This document shows positions 9,698 to 19,233 of a DNA stretch of 64,000 nt, piece by piece (position 1 is the first letter of the stretch; each line of letters opens with the position of its first letter). A model generated the notes under the pieces. The model did not search any database and was not told the DNA's origin. It was given only the letters and a program-made list of their open reading frames with translations. The DNA comes from Mucilaginibacter sp. dw_454 (lineage in GTDB: Bacteria > Bacteroidota > Bacteroidia > Sphingobacteriales > Sphingobacteriaceae): assembly GCF_018449775.1 (NCBI RefSeq), contig NZ_JAAVVB010000001.1, positions 1,240,001 to 1,304,000 of the forward strand. Reading direction: 5' to 3'. The position numbers were made by a program, and so were the translations under genes.

Positions 9698-10474
9698 TTA
9701 TTTATTAATTTTCTTAATACCCGCTGCATACTGTATCCCACCCAGAATATGCTTCAAATACAGTGGATCAGCATATGATTCGTCGGTATGGCCCAGTTCG
9801 GTGTAGAAAGCCCGGCCGCCATCATAAGTATGGTACCATGCCATCGGGTGATCGCCCATTTGCAGATTAGGTTGTTGATAACTGCTTTCGTCAATCTTTA
9901 ATATTACATGCAAATCAGTAGCCATCCATTTAAACGAATACCACTCGTCTTTGCGTTTCCATTCTTTTGGTAAAAAACTGGTAGCAATGGTTGAAGCATC
10001 AACCACATCTATAACAGCATCCTGTTGTGCAGGATGCCCCTTAAAGTAAGCGCCAGACATATTTCCATACCATTGCCAGTCGTAACAGCAATCAGTAGCA
10101 GCATGAATGCCCATGTAGCCCCCACCCTGCTCCATATATTTCATGAGGGCAGTTTTTTGGTCTTCGGTAAATAACTGGTTACTCAAACCTGTGGTGCTCA
10201 GGAAAACAATAGCCGAGTATTGCTTCAGGTTATCTAAAGTGAACTTTGAGGCATCGGTGGTGGTATCCATATCGAAATTATTTTCGGCACCTAACTTTAT
10301 AATCGCGGTATTGCCCACAGCTATAGATGAATGGTGAAAACCCTTTGTTTTACTAAACACCAGGATCTTTGGTTTAGGTTTGGCTAACGCGGTGGTGGTA
10401 TTCAGCAAAATGCAAATAGCCAACAGGCCAATCGCATTAAAAACACTTTTAAAATTCATTGATCTTACTTTCAT
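9698..10474 (-). CDS. ThuA-domain secreted protein
   Basis: This 258-residue protein has an N-terminal signal segment (about 1-33) and a single ThuA-like domain of class-I glutamine-amidotransferase fold. KILVFSKTKGFHHSSI and the MGIHAATDCCYDWQWYG region are family hallmarks, with a GDHPMAWYHTYDGGRAFYTELGHT stretch split over the C-terminal half. ThuA proteins occur in trehalose, sugar-acid and polysaccharide loci of Bacteroidota, but their reaction is not well established. It starts 11 bp after the GH71/99-like gene and is therefore the second gene of that operon. ATG at 10474 is used; a second in-frame ATG lies five codons later. Confidence 0.82.
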   Translation of the reverse strand: MKVRSMNFKSVFNAIGLLAICILLNTTTALAKPKPKILVFSKTKGFHHSSIAVGNTAIIKLGAENNFDMDTTTDASKFTLDNLKQYSAIVFLSTTGLSNQLFTEDQKTALMKYMEQGGGYMGIHAATDCCYDWQWYGNMSGAYFKGHPAQQDAVIDVVDASTIATSFLPKEWKRKDEWYSFKWMATDLHVILKIDESSYQQPNLQMGDHPMAWYHTYDGGRAFYTELGHTDESYADPLYLKHILGGIQYAAGIKKINK

Positions 10475-10485
10475 ATTTATAGATT

Positions 10486-11778
10486 TTAATTGGTGTCAAA
10501 TTGAGGAGTTTTAAAAACCAGAGGCTTTTCCTTGCGCAACATCTTCGAGGCTTCGCCGGTTAGCTTCAAATATAGGTCAGATGGCTTACCATCTAAATTT
10601 ACAAATTGAGTTTGAGAACCTGGCGCTGTTACCGGCGGATTATCGGTTACCTTAAATATAGCAGTTCCCTCGTTAACTTCATCAAACATAGCCACGTAGA
10701 TCATTTGCGCGCCCGCTTTCATTGCGGTAGATAACATCTGCCAATAAAAGCGTCCGCCCTCGCGGGGAATGGAACCTACGGGTTTAACATCATCAGGAAA
10801 TTCGCGTCGGCTTAAATTATGCCAGCTAAAGCCAGGATAAACACAAGGCACATATTCAACATTATTTTCGCGGCACCATTTCATATCATCAATTATGTCG
10901 TCGCGATAGCGATCCATATCGTTATGCAACAGCGGCGAATAACGTTGCACGCTCCATGGCAGCACAATATCGCATTGCTTAATAATATCATGCAGGTATG
11001 GGTCAGGTAAACAATCGGCACGCAAGGTGCGCCATGAATTAGGTACGCCCAACATCACGGCACAGCCGCCATAAACCGGATCATTTTTCAGGAAATCAAT
11101 TAGGCGTTCTAAACCAATGTTACGCGTGTTATAGGGACGATCAGGAAATCCAACACCCCAAATAGCAATCACAGGTTTGCCATTTTCGTGCAGGTAAGTT
11201 TTTGCACCTTCCTGGTTAGTTACTTTTAATTCATCAACCAGGTATTTCCAATCTTCAATAATAGCCGAGCAATCTTCGCCCGATGCTGCCAATCCAGACA
11301 GATCGTACATCACAGCTATGGCGCGTTTGTATTTTGATGCGGCCTCGAATGCGTTACGAATTACCACCGTACCATTTGGCGTATGATTTTCTTTTTTAGC
11401 ATTGCCAAAAAAACGCTGCACAAATACACCATCTACACCATATTGCTGCATCCATTTAAAATGCAGATCGACAGTACTTTTATCTGCTGAGCTGAAAAAT
11501 TTGGCAGCTTGTCCGTTAGCTAATTTAAACGGTGTATCGTAGGTCTTTTCATACTCGGTTACATCAGGCCACATGTCTATGCCCGAATTGCCGTCAGTAC
11601 CATAAACATAGTTTTTTTGATTACTGCCATCACCGGCGGCCCTGAACCATCCCTGGTAGCCCGCCATGATTAAACCTTTATAAGAAGGGTATAAGGTCGT
11701 TTTACTGTGTTTGTTTTGGCCATAGCTATTTACAGCAGCAAGTACTAACAAGCACAATGCGAGTAATTTACATTTCAT
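10486..11778 (-). CDS. GH71/GH99-like secreted glycosidase
   Basis: This 430-residue protein has a signal peptide (about 1-20) and a TIM-barrel-like body starting with the typical GYQGWFRAAGDGS. It continues with DGVFVQRFFGNAKK, WGVGFPDRPYN and the C-terminal MIYVAMFDEVNEGTAIFK. This pattern is that of the GH71/99-like group, often labelled xylosidase/arabinosidase; GH99 relatives are endo-alpha-mannanases or mannosidases. E and D residues in FDEVNEGT are plausible catalytic positions. The proximity to two GH92 mannosidases makes a mannan-type substrate possible, but that is only context. It is cotranscribed with the ThuA protein downstream. Confidence 0.75.
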   Translation of the reverse strand: MKCKLLALCLLVLAAVNSYGQNKHSKTTLYPSYKGLIMAGYQGWFRAAGDGSNQKNYVYGTDGNSGIDMWPDVTEYEKTYDTPFKLANGQAAKFFSSADKSTVDLHFKWMQQYGVDGVFVQRFFGNAKKENHTPNGTVVIRNAFEAASKYKRAIAVMYDLSGLAASGEDCSAIIEDWKYLVDELKVTNQEGAKTYLHENGKPVIAIWGVGFPDRPYNTRNIGLERLIDFLKNDPVYGGCAVMLGVPNSWRTLRADCLPDPYLHDIIKQCDIVLPWSVQRYSPLLHNDMDRYRDDIIDDMKWCRENNVEYVPCVYPGFSWHNLSRREFPDDVKPVGSIPREGGRFYWQMLSTAMKAGAQMIYVAMFDEVNEGTAIFKVTDNPPVTAPGSQTQFVNLDGKPSDLYLKLTGEASKMLRKEKPLVFKTPQFDTN

Positions 11779-11787
11779 TTCGGTTTA

Positions 11788-11836
11788 TTTGGTAATCGAT
11801 TGCACAAATCAAAGCAAATAAACCTTTGTTACCAAA
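11788..11836. promoter_or_regulatory. Inverted repeat upstream of the GH71/99-like gene
   Basis: TTTGGTAA (11788-11795) and TTACCAAA (11829-11836) are perfect 8-bp inverted arms 10 bp and more upstream of the start codon. An AATCGATT core lies just inside the left arm (11794-11801), a form often seen in LacI-type operators. Function is inferred; no regulator gene is adjacent. Confidence 0.3.
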
Positions 11837-11877
11837 AAAATATCAATAAAGATACAATATGCTATTGTCGAAGTAGC

Positions 11878-12228
11878 TTATCGGCGCAAAGCGCTATCTA
11901 CAGAATCAACAAAACTGATGAGCTTGCCTTTATTACTTTCAAAAATAAAGTCCCTCATGCTTTTGCTCTCCAGGTTATCGAAGTCGCCCACAATCGCTAG
12001 TCTGACACGTCTGTTTGAAAATTTTTGAAGGATCTCTCCAGCCATGCCCGTTTTCAATTCAAAAAAATCAGGATTAAGTTGCGATGCCAGGATTATAATA
12101 TAATCAAAGCCCTGGTAGTATAGATCATTGAGTAGTTGCCCTCCATCGTCGATAGTAGCAATAATAATTTCATTGGATACAACTTCAGCTACCTGAATGC
12201 CATTTTTAGTATGCGAGACAATTTCCAT
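11878..12228 (-). CDS. DUF4180 domain protein
   Basis: This is a 116-residue cytoplasmic protein without signal or membrane segment. Its whole length matches the DUF4180 family, recognisable by the pattern IDDGGQLLNDLYYQGFDYII, then FFELKTGMAGEILQKFS, and the strand LAIVGDF. The fold is expected to be alpha/beta. The function of the family is not known; members are typically single genes. It is divergent from the histidine kinase gene, with 181 bp between the start codons, and shares no obvious operon with the GH71/99-like gene upstream of it. Product identity is firm, role unknown. Confidence 0.8.
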   Translation of the reverse strand: MEIVSHTKNGIQVAEVVSNEIIIATIDDGGQLLNDLYYQGFDYIIILASQLNPDFFELKTGMAGEILQKFSNRRVRLAIVGDFDNLESKSMRDFIFESNKGKLISFVDSVDSALRR

Positions 12229-12409
12229 ACCCGCTAAAGTAGTAAGTATAAATTATTTCTTTTTTTTCTAAAATGGCCTTGGGTCAAATCAGTTGCATAA
12301 CATTAATAAAAAGCGGTGTTTTACTTCAAACAATTACTAACGAATTGGGGTTTACATTTTTGCTGAATAACATCTATCTTTAAGCCACTAACAATGATTG
12401 CCATTTACT

Positions 12410-15400
12410 ATGCCTGTAAATAACGCTAACCAATCTATACCCTATTTTTTACAAGGCGGCGGCGAGATGGGAGAATTGATCCGGTCTATTGATTGGTCAA
12501 CGCATCTTTTAGGACAACCCGAAAGCTGGCCCTCAGCTTTAAAATATTCGGTGAGCATGATGTTCAGCTCTGCTTTACCGGTGCTTATTTGCTGGGGGCA
12601 AGAGTATTTACAGCTTTACAATGATCAGTTTCGGCCCATCAACGGCGAAACCAAGCATCCGCAGGCTGTAGGCGAAAGTGCCAAAGTAACTTATGCAGAG
12701 ATTTGGGATACCATTGGACCCATGTTTGCCGGCGTTATGGACGGGCAAACGTTTGGCTTTCCTAATTTCATGGTGCCGTTAGATAGAAATGGCCGAACCG
12801 AAGATTGTTATTTCGATTTTTCTTATAGCCCTATTAAAGACGATAATGGCGTTGTAGCCGGCATATTGGTTGTTTGCGTGGAAACCACAGCAAAAATTGG
12901 CGCTTTAAACACTTTAAGCGACGTAAACGAGGAGCTTAGAGATGCTTTGGCATTGAATGCTCAAAATCAAAATAAATTAAGAGAAACCGAAAGTAGCCTG
13001 CGTTCGGTTATTAGCCAGGCGCCTGTTGCTATGGCTATATTTCGCGGCACGGATTACGTAGTTGAAACAGTAAATAACCGGGCGCTTGAACTATGGGGCC
13101 GCAAAACTGATGAGGTAAATCAGAAGCCGATATTGGCGGCAATGCCCGAGCTAAAGGAGCAGGGAATACAAGCTTTATTAGATGATGTTTATATAAATGG
13201 CAATAGTTTTGCCGCCAGCGAACTAGCTGTTGAGCTATCGCGAAATAGTGGATTGGAAACCGTTTTCGTTAATTTTGTCTATGAGCCGCTTTATGATGCG
13301 GATGGTAATATTAATGGCGTGATAACTATTGGCTTTGACGTAACAGAGTCGGTTTTAGAGCGAAGGAAAACTGAGGATAGCGAAGCGAAACTGGACCAGG
13401 TGATAGATCTCTTACCTGCAGCCATAACTATACTGATTGGCCCTGACCTTGTTATTGAACGCACTAATCCAAGTAACCTTGCCTACTGGAAAAAAACAAA
13501 GGCACAAACTTTTGGCAAACCACTGTTAGAGGTATTGCCCGAGCTAGTCGATCAACCCTTTCCCGGGCAACTGAGGCATGTACTGGCAACCGGCGAAACC
13601 GTTGTTGTAAATGAAGGCGAAGTAAATTTGGAGCTGCCTGATGGGACGATCAGCACTACTTATGTTGACTACAGTTATCAGCCTTTAACAGACAATAAGG
13701 GGCAACGCATTGGCGTTTTGGTAATGTCTAACGACGTAACGGAAAAAGTTGTGTCACGACGCTTATTAGAAGCCAATGAAGAAGAACTGCAAGTAATTAA
13801 CGAGGATCTTGCTGCGGCTAATGAAGAACTGGCTTCGACCAATGAGGAGCTTGCTGCAGCTAATGAAGAGCTTGCTTCTGTTAACGAAGAACTTGCAGCT
13901 ACCAATGAAGAGTTATCAGAAACCGTGGACAAGCTATCGGTTAGTGAACAGCAAGTGCGTGCAATAGTTGAAAGCGCGCCATTTCCCATCAGCGTTTATT
14001 TGGGTAGCGAAATGAAGATCGCGTTAGCTAATCAGACCATGCTTGAGGTTTGGGGAAAGGGAGAAAATGTGATTGGCTATAGCTACATGGACTTGCTGCC
14101 TGAATTAGATACCCAGGGCATTTACGAGAAGCTGACAACTGTATATGACACCGGAAAACCATTTCATGCAAGAAACCAGCGTGTAGATCTAGTGGTGGAT
14201 GGCGTTTTACAACCCGTCTATTTCAATTATAGTTTTACCCCATTGTTTGATGGCGATGGCCGGGTTTATGGTGTGATGAATACCGCTGCCGATGTTACCG
14301 ACCTAAACATCGCCAAACATAAAGTTGAACAAAGCGAAGAGAACTTCCGCGATATGATAGCGCAGGCACCTGTTGCGATGTGTCTTTTAACCGGCCCAAA
14401 TCATATCATTGAATTGGCGAATGATGCCATGGTTGAAATTTGGGGTAAGTCTTATGCTGATGTAATTAACAAACCCGTTTTTGATGCGTTGCCTGATGCC
14501 CGCGAACAGGGCCTGGAGCAAGTAATGAAAACCGTATATCAAACAGGTGTACCATTCATGGCGAGTGAACAACCTGTTACGCTGATGCGGTATGGTAAAG
14601 AAGATATTGTCTATCAAAACTTTGTATATCAGCCTTACATAAATAATAACGGCGCTATTTTAGGGATACTGGCTATTTCTGTAAATGTAACCGAACAGGT
14701 ATTAGCACGTCAAAAAATAGAGCAAAGCGAAGCAGAGTTATTAGATATTAAAAAACGGCTGGAAGCTGAATTGGAGGTTGGCAAACAGCTACAGCAGCAA
14801 AAAGATGGTTTTATTGGGATGGCTAGTCACGAGTTAAAAACGCCGCTTACATCGCTTAGCGCCATTATACAGGTAGCGGGGCTAAAACTAAAACATAGCA
14901 ACGATAGTTTTTTGAAAGATGCTATGACCAAGGCCAATACACAGGTCAAAAAAATGAATGGCCTGATCAATGGCTTTTTAAATATATCACGCCTGGAATC
15001 AGGAAAAATACTGATTGAAAAGACGGATTTTCATTTAGAGAAGTTATTAAAAGAAGTTGTTGCCGAACACGAGTTAACGGTATCCTCGCACTCGATAGAA
15101 CTATTAGTTGGCAACGATGTGGTAATACATGCCGACCGCGACAAAATTGGGTCGGTAATTTCTAACCTGTTAAGTAATGCAGTTAAATACTCGCCCAGAG
15201 GTAAAGAGATATCGGTAAAATGTCTTTTATTGGGTAACCAGGTACATGTGAGCATTAAAGACCAGGGAATGGGTATTAAAGCTGATGATCTGCCGAAAGT
15301 TTTTGATCGGTATTACCGGGTAAAAACATCGCACACACAGCATATATCCGGCTTTGGGATAGGGCTTTATTTAAGCGCGGAGATCATTCACAGGCATGAT

Positions 15401-15472
15401 GGAGAAATATGGGTTGAAAGCGAAAGTGGCAAAGGCTCAACTTTCTATTTTTCGCTACCGATAGTAAAATAA
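12410..15472 (+). CDS. Multi-PAS cytoplasmic hybrid-less sensor histidine kinase
   Basis: This is a 1020-residue soluble histidine kinase with no membrane segments and no receiver domain. Order: an N-terminal PAS-like module (about 15-165), a PAS domain (about 195-305), another PAS (about 320-440), a coiled coil made of repeated LAxxNEE heptads (about 450-510), two more PAS domains (about 520-620 and 640-750), then HisKA with FIGMASHELKTPL (phospho-acceptor H807) and a HATPase domain with N box NLLSNAVKYSP and G boxes KDQGMGI and GFGIGLYLS. I chose ATG 12410 over an in-frame TTG at 12398. The signal is probably intracellular. No response regulator lies next to it, so its partner is elsewhere. 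Confidence 0.9.
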   Translation: MPVNNANQSIPYFLQGGGEMGELIRSIDWSTHLLGQPESWPSALKYSVSMMFSSALPVLICWGQEYLQLYNDQFRPINGETKHPQAVGESAKVTYAEIWDTIGPMFAGVMDGQTFGFPNFMVPLDRNGRTEDCYFDFSYSPIKDDNGVVAGILVVCVETTAKIGALNTLSDVNEELRDALALNAQNQNKLRETESSLRSVISQAPVAMAIFRGTDYVVETVNNRALELWGRKTDEVNQKPILAAMPELKEQGIQALLDDVYINGNSFAASELAVELSRNSGLETVFVNFVYEPLYDADGNINGVITIGFDVTESVLERRKTEDSEAKLDQVIDLLPAAITILIGPDLVIERTNPSNLAYWKKTKAQTFGKPLLEVLPELVDQPFPGQLRHVLATGETVVVNEGEVNLELPDGTISTTYVDYSYQPLTDNKGQRIGVLVMSNDVTEKVVSRRLLEANEEELQVINEDLAAANEELASTNEELAAANEELASVNEELAATNEELSETVDKLSVSEQQVRAIVESAPFPISVYLGSEMKIALANQTMLEVWGKGENVIGYSYMDLLPELDTQGIYEKLTTVYDTGKPFHARNQRVDLVVDGVLQPVYFNYSFTPLFDGDGRVYGVMNTAADVTDLNIAKHKVEQSEENFRDMIAQAPVAMCLLTGPNHIIELANDAMVEIWGKSYADVINKPVFDALPDAREQGLEQVMKTVYQTGVPFMASEQPVTLMRYGKEDIVYQNFVYQPYINNNGAILGILAISVNVTEQVLARQKIEQSEAELLDIKKRLEAELEVGKQLQQQKDGFIGMASHELKTPLTSLSAIIQVAGLKLKHSNDSFLKDAMTKANTQVKKMNGLINGFLNISRLESGKILIEKTDFHLEKLLKEVVAEHELTVSSHSIELLVGNDVVIHADRDKIGSVISNLLSNAVKYSPRGKEISVKCLLLGNQVHVSIKDQGMGIKADDLPKVFDRYYRVKTSHTQHISGFGIGLYLSAEIIHRHDGEIWVESESGKGSTFYFSLPIVK

Positions 15473-15490
15473 TTAATGGGCATTTACTCG

Positions 15491-15928
15491 TTAACGACCG
15501 GCATTTACTTTCTGTAAATTTTCTTGCATTAGTTCAGACACCTCAAAAAAAGCAGATAGTTTTTCATAATCAATACCTGCCTCGGCTAAGTGGTTTATCT
15601 TTTCAATGGTATGTGTAATATGTTGCACAGAATCCCGGGCCGATGATGATAGGTAAACGTAATGCTCACGCCTGTCGGCCGGATTACGCACGGTATAAAC
15701 CATGTTACGTTGCTCCAGGTAAACAATAATGTTTACTATGCGCGATTTATCTTTTTGTAAAAGACTGGCCAGCTTATTCTGCGTAAGCGGTTCGTCATGG
15801 GTAGCCAATATCAATAGCACTTCGAAATGCTGATCAAGGTCCATAGCCGATAACTCTTTGACCAAAATCTTTTTATACAGATTATTAATCTGATTTAATT
15901 TCTGCGAGATCAATTGCACATGTTTCAT
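15491..15928 (-). CDS. MarR-family transcriptional regulator
   Basis: This is a 145-residue winged-helix protein with the MarR layout: an N-terminal dimerisation helix, LTQNKLASLLQKDKSRIVNIIVYLEQRNMVYTV split over the helix-turn-helix, and the wing RNPADRREHYVYLS. MarR proteins are usually repressors released by small aromatic ligands. It is the last gene of the efflux operon, 24 bp after the second RND pump, so it would be cotranscribed with what it probably controls. That position (distal rather than divergent) is less common and would give feedback through the full transcript. Confidence 0.88.
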   Translation of the reverse strand: MKHVQLISQKLNQINNLYKKILVKELSAMDLDQHFEVLLILATHDEPLTQNKLASLLQKDKSRIVNIIVYLEQRNMVYTVRNPADRREHYVYLSSSARDSVQHITHTIEKINHLAEAGIDYEKLSAFFEVSELMQENLQKVNAGR

Positions 15929-15952
15929 AAGCTATGATAAACAGGGGTTTTA

Positions 15953-18900
15953 TTATTTACCGGCATGTTTGCTTTTAGCAGCCTCATTATCTGCTTTAGC
16001 CTGGGCTATATCATACTCTAATTCAGGGTCGATATTTTGTTCTTCAACACGTTTTGCTTTTTCCATCAATTCTTCATGATGCGCCTGCAAGTAGGCCAAT
16101 TGTTTTTTACCGTACGAGAAACGGGTAAACAATACAAACAACACCGGCACAATAAAAATAGATATAGTAGACGACGCGATCATCCCACCCAAAACTGTTA
16201 CCCCGATGGTATTCCGCGATTCGGCGCCCGCACCGGTTGCCAGAGCCAGTGGCAATACACCAAGTATAAATGCCATCGAGGTCATTACAATTGGCCGCAA
16301 ACGCAAGCGAACAGCTTCAAGGGTTGATTTGATAAGCTCTTCTCCCCTGTCTACCCGCAGCTTGGCAAATTCCACAATCAGAATAGCATTTTTGGCAGAG
16401 AGGCCGATGAGTGTAATAAGCCCTATCTGCGCGTAAACGTTATTGGTAATGCCTGGCGCTGCCGTGAGCGCTACTATGGCGCCAAAAGCACTAATAGGCA
16501 CTGCGAGCATTACAGAAAAAGGCACCGACCAACTCTCATACAATGCCGCCAGGAACAAGAACACAAATATGATGGAGAAAAGGAAAATATAAACCGTAAT
16601 GGATCCTGCCTTAATTTCCTCATAACTTAGTCCCGAAAACTCATAAGTATAACCGCGCGGCAGCGTTTTAGCAGCAATTTGCTTTATAGCGTCTATAGCT
16701 TCGCCGCTGCTATAGCCCGTCGGTATGGCGCCGTCAACCTGTGCCGAACGGAACAAGTTAAAGTGCGTAATCAGTGGGGCGGCAACGGTGGGTTTATAAC
16801 TAATAACAGCACTTAATGGCAACATCTCCCCTGCCGAGTTACGCACATAGTATTTATCCATATTGGATATTAATGCACGGTAAGCGGTATCGGCCTGTAC
16901 CACTACGTGATAGGTACGGTTATAAAGCGTAAAGTTATTGGTAAATAAACTGCCCATGTAAGCCTGCATGGTCGAAAACACATCAGAAATATTAACACCT
17001 AATTTTTCGCACTTGGCACGGTCTACATTCAGTTCATAACTTGGGGTATGCGCAGAAAAATAGCTATAAGCAGTTGCTGTTGCCGGATTTGCCTTTAATG
17101 CCGCTACGAACTTTTTTACCGCTTTTTCAAAAGCATAAATATCATCGGTCGAGCTCCCCTCTTCAACTTGCATACTGAAACCTGCAGCCTGTCCAATACC
17201 TCTTAACGGCGGTGGCTGGGCCACAACAACGTTGGCATTTTTTATACCTGCTTTTGCAATCCGTTTTTTGATAACGTCCATGATGCCAGGCACCCGGGTT
17301 TGTGGCGTTTTACGATCATCCCATGGCGTTAGCATACAAAACATAGAGCCGTTATTTGAGTTGGCGCCACCATTCAGAATATTAAAGCCTGAAATTGCGG
17401 TGTAATGCTGTATGCCGGGTGTTGAGGCCACAATCTTCATCAGCTTACTCATTACATTAACCGATTGTATGGTTGCAGACGACTCTGGCAGCTGATAGGT
17501 TACGTACAAACGCCCGCCATCTTCTGCAGGCACAAATCCTGAAGGTTTTAATTTAAACAGGATGTAAGTACCCGCGCAGATACAAACCAATATAATAACA
17601 ATGAATCTGGCCCCTTTGATACTTTTTCTTACCCCATTGGTATAGCGAGCCGTTAGTTTGTCAAACAAACCATTAAACCAGTGGAAAAACTTATCCAGCC
17701 AGTTAGATTTTTCGTTGAAAGGTTTGCTTGGGCGCAATAGCAAAGTACAAAGAGCTGGTGTTAATGACAACGCAATAAACGCCGAGAACATCACCGATAT
17801 AGCTATTGTGATAGCAAACTGTTGGTACAACCGCCCCACAATCCCCGGTATAAAACCAACCGGCACAAACACCGACGCTAAAATGAGCGCAATAGCAATA
17901 ACCGGTGCGGAAATCTCTTTCATAGCATGGTAAGTAGCCTCTTTGGGCGACATACCTTTATCATCAATATAATGCTGCACCGCCTCGACGACAATGATGG
18001 CATCATCAACCACAATACCTATGGCCAGCACAAAACCAAACATGGTTAGTGTGTTAATGGTAAAACCAAGCGGAATGAACAAGCAAAATGTTGCCAGAAT
18101 AGATACCGGGATAGCCAGAATCGGAATAAGTGTTGAACGCCAGTTTTGCAGGAACAAAAACACAACCACAGCAACCAGACCCAACGCTTTTAACAGCGTC
18201 CCCACCACCTCGTCCATAGATACCTTGATGATAGTTACCGACTCGAACGGCACTACATAATCGACATCAGCAGGAAAGGATTTTTTTAATTGGGCCAGTG
18301 CTTTGTAAACATTGTCCGCCGTTTGCAAGGCGTTACTTCCGGGCGATTGATAGATCTGAATAGTTGAGGCACGATTGCCATCTACAAATGCATTACTTGA
18401 AAAAGTAAATTTACCTAACTCAACCCTGGCCACATCTTTTAAATGAACTATTTGCCCGGTAGCGGGGATAGTTTTGACAATAATGTCTTCATATTCCTTC
18501 GGCTTGTTTAACATACCGTTTACCAGAATACCGGTCTCAAAAGCCTGCGACGATGGTTGCGGCGGCGCACCTACGGAACCTGCAGCAACATATACGTTTT
18601 GCGAGTTAAGTGCCGTAACAACATCAGCAGGTGTTAAGCTGTACGAAGCCATCTTATCCGGATTCATCCAGACACGCATACTAAAGTTATCTGTACGTGC
18701 ACTCACGTCCCCCACGCCCGGAACGCGCAAAATGGCATCCTCAATAAAGGTGCTGGTATAGTTATCTAAAAAGGTTATACCATGCGTTTTCTTTGGCGAA
18801 TATATAGCCACCAACATCAACTGATCTGGGTTACTGGCACGCACTGTTAAGCCTAATTTACTCACCACAGAGGGCAATAAAGGCGAAGCAATGCCAACAC

Positions 18901-19231
18901 GGTTTTGTACGTTTAGCGCAGCAATATGTACGTTGGTACCGATATTAAATGTCACCCGGATACTCATACCGCCACTATTGGTGCTGGTGCTTTGCATGTA
19001 CTCCATACCCGGTGTACCGTTAACCTGCTCTTCAATAGGCGTAGCCACAGTTTGTTCGACAGTCTGCGCATCTGCACCGGTATATGAGCCATTTACCGAT
19101 ACACTTGGCGGCGATATATTAGGATACTGGTCGACAGCCAAATTAACCAGGCAAATGATACCTGATATACTAAGTACAACAGATATGACGATTGCAGTTA
19201 CCGGCCGTTTTATAAATGTATTAGCGATCAT
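15953..19231 (-). CDS. RND efflux pump, inner-membrane transporter (HAE1 type), second of pair
   Basis: This 1092-residue protein has the AcrB/MexB architecture of 12 membrane helices and two large periplasmic loops. It begins MIANTFIKRPVTAIVI and has the proton-relay helix GFVLAIGIVVDDAIIVVE with the paired aspartates in TM4. It also carries the conserved GIVGRLYQQFAITIA and IGLITLIGLSAKNAILIVEFAK motifs. It exports hydrophobic drugs, dyes or detergents out of the periplasm and outer leaflet, powered by proton influx, through a TolC channel. The C-terminal tail of about 50 residues is charged (EELMEKAKRVEEQN). It lies 2 bp after its paralogue, so both are translated from the same mRNA. Confidence 0.93.
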   Translation of the reverse strand: MIANTFIKRPVTAIVISVVLSISGIICLVNLAVDQYPNISPPSVSVNGSYTGADAQTVEQTVATPIEEQVNGTPGMEYMQSTSTNSGGMSIRVTFNIGTNVHIAALNVQNRVGIASPLLPSVVSKLGLTVRASNPDQLMLVAIYSPKKTHGITFLDNYTSTFIEDAILRVPGVGDVSARTDNFSMRVWMNPDKMASYSLTPADVVTALNSQNVYVAAGSVGAPPQPSSQAFETGILVNGMLNKPKEYEDIIVKTIPATGQIVHLKDVARVELGKFTFSSNAFVDGNRASTIQIYQSPGSNALQTADNVYKALAQLKKSFPADVDYVVPFESVTIIKVSMDEVVGTLLKALGLVAVVVFLFLQNWRSTLIPILAIPVSILATFCLFIPLGFTINTLTMFGFVLAIGIVVDDAIIVVEAVQHYIDDKGMSPKEATYHAMKEISAPVIAIALILASVFVPVGFIPGIVGRLYQQFAITIAISVMFSAFIALSLTPALCTLLLRPSKPFNEKSNWLDKFFHWFNGLFDKLTARYTNGVRKSIKGARFIVIILVCICAGTYILFKLKPSGFVPAEDGGRLYVTYQLPESSATIQSVNVMSKLMKIVASTPGIQHYTAISGFNILNGGANSNNGSMFCMLTPWDDRKTPQTRVPGIMDVIKKRIAKAGIKNANVVVAQPPPLRGIGQAAGFSMQVEEGSSTDDIYAFEKAVKKFVAALKANPATATAYSYFSAHTPSYELNVDRAKCEKLGVNISDVFSTMQAYMGSLFTNNFTLYNRTYHVVVQADTAYRALISNMDKYYVRNSAGEMLPLSAVISYKPTVAAPLITHFNLFRSAQVDGAIPTGYSSGEAIDAIKQIAAKTLPRGYTYEFSGLSYEEIKAGSITVYIFLFSIIFVFLFLAALYESWSVPFSVMLAVPISAFGAIVALTAAPGITNNVYAQIGLITLIGLSAKNAILIVEFAKLRVDRGEELIKSTLEAVRLRLRPIVMTSMAFILGVLPLALATGAGAESRNTIGVTVLGGMIASSTISIFIVPVLFVLFTRFSYGKKQLAYLQAHHEELMEKAKRVEEQNIDPELEYDIAQAKADNEAAKSKHAGK

Positions 19232-19233
19232 AT

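Noticed and set aside
13765..13930. Possible CRISPR-like array of 21-bp units
   Set aside because: There are no spacers; the units are contiguous and encode coiled-coil heptads in frame.
13678..13989. Open antisense frame of 103 residues rich in Ser/Ala/Leu
   Set aside because: It is the mirror of the heptad-repeat region of the histidine kinase; low complexity and no start or context support.
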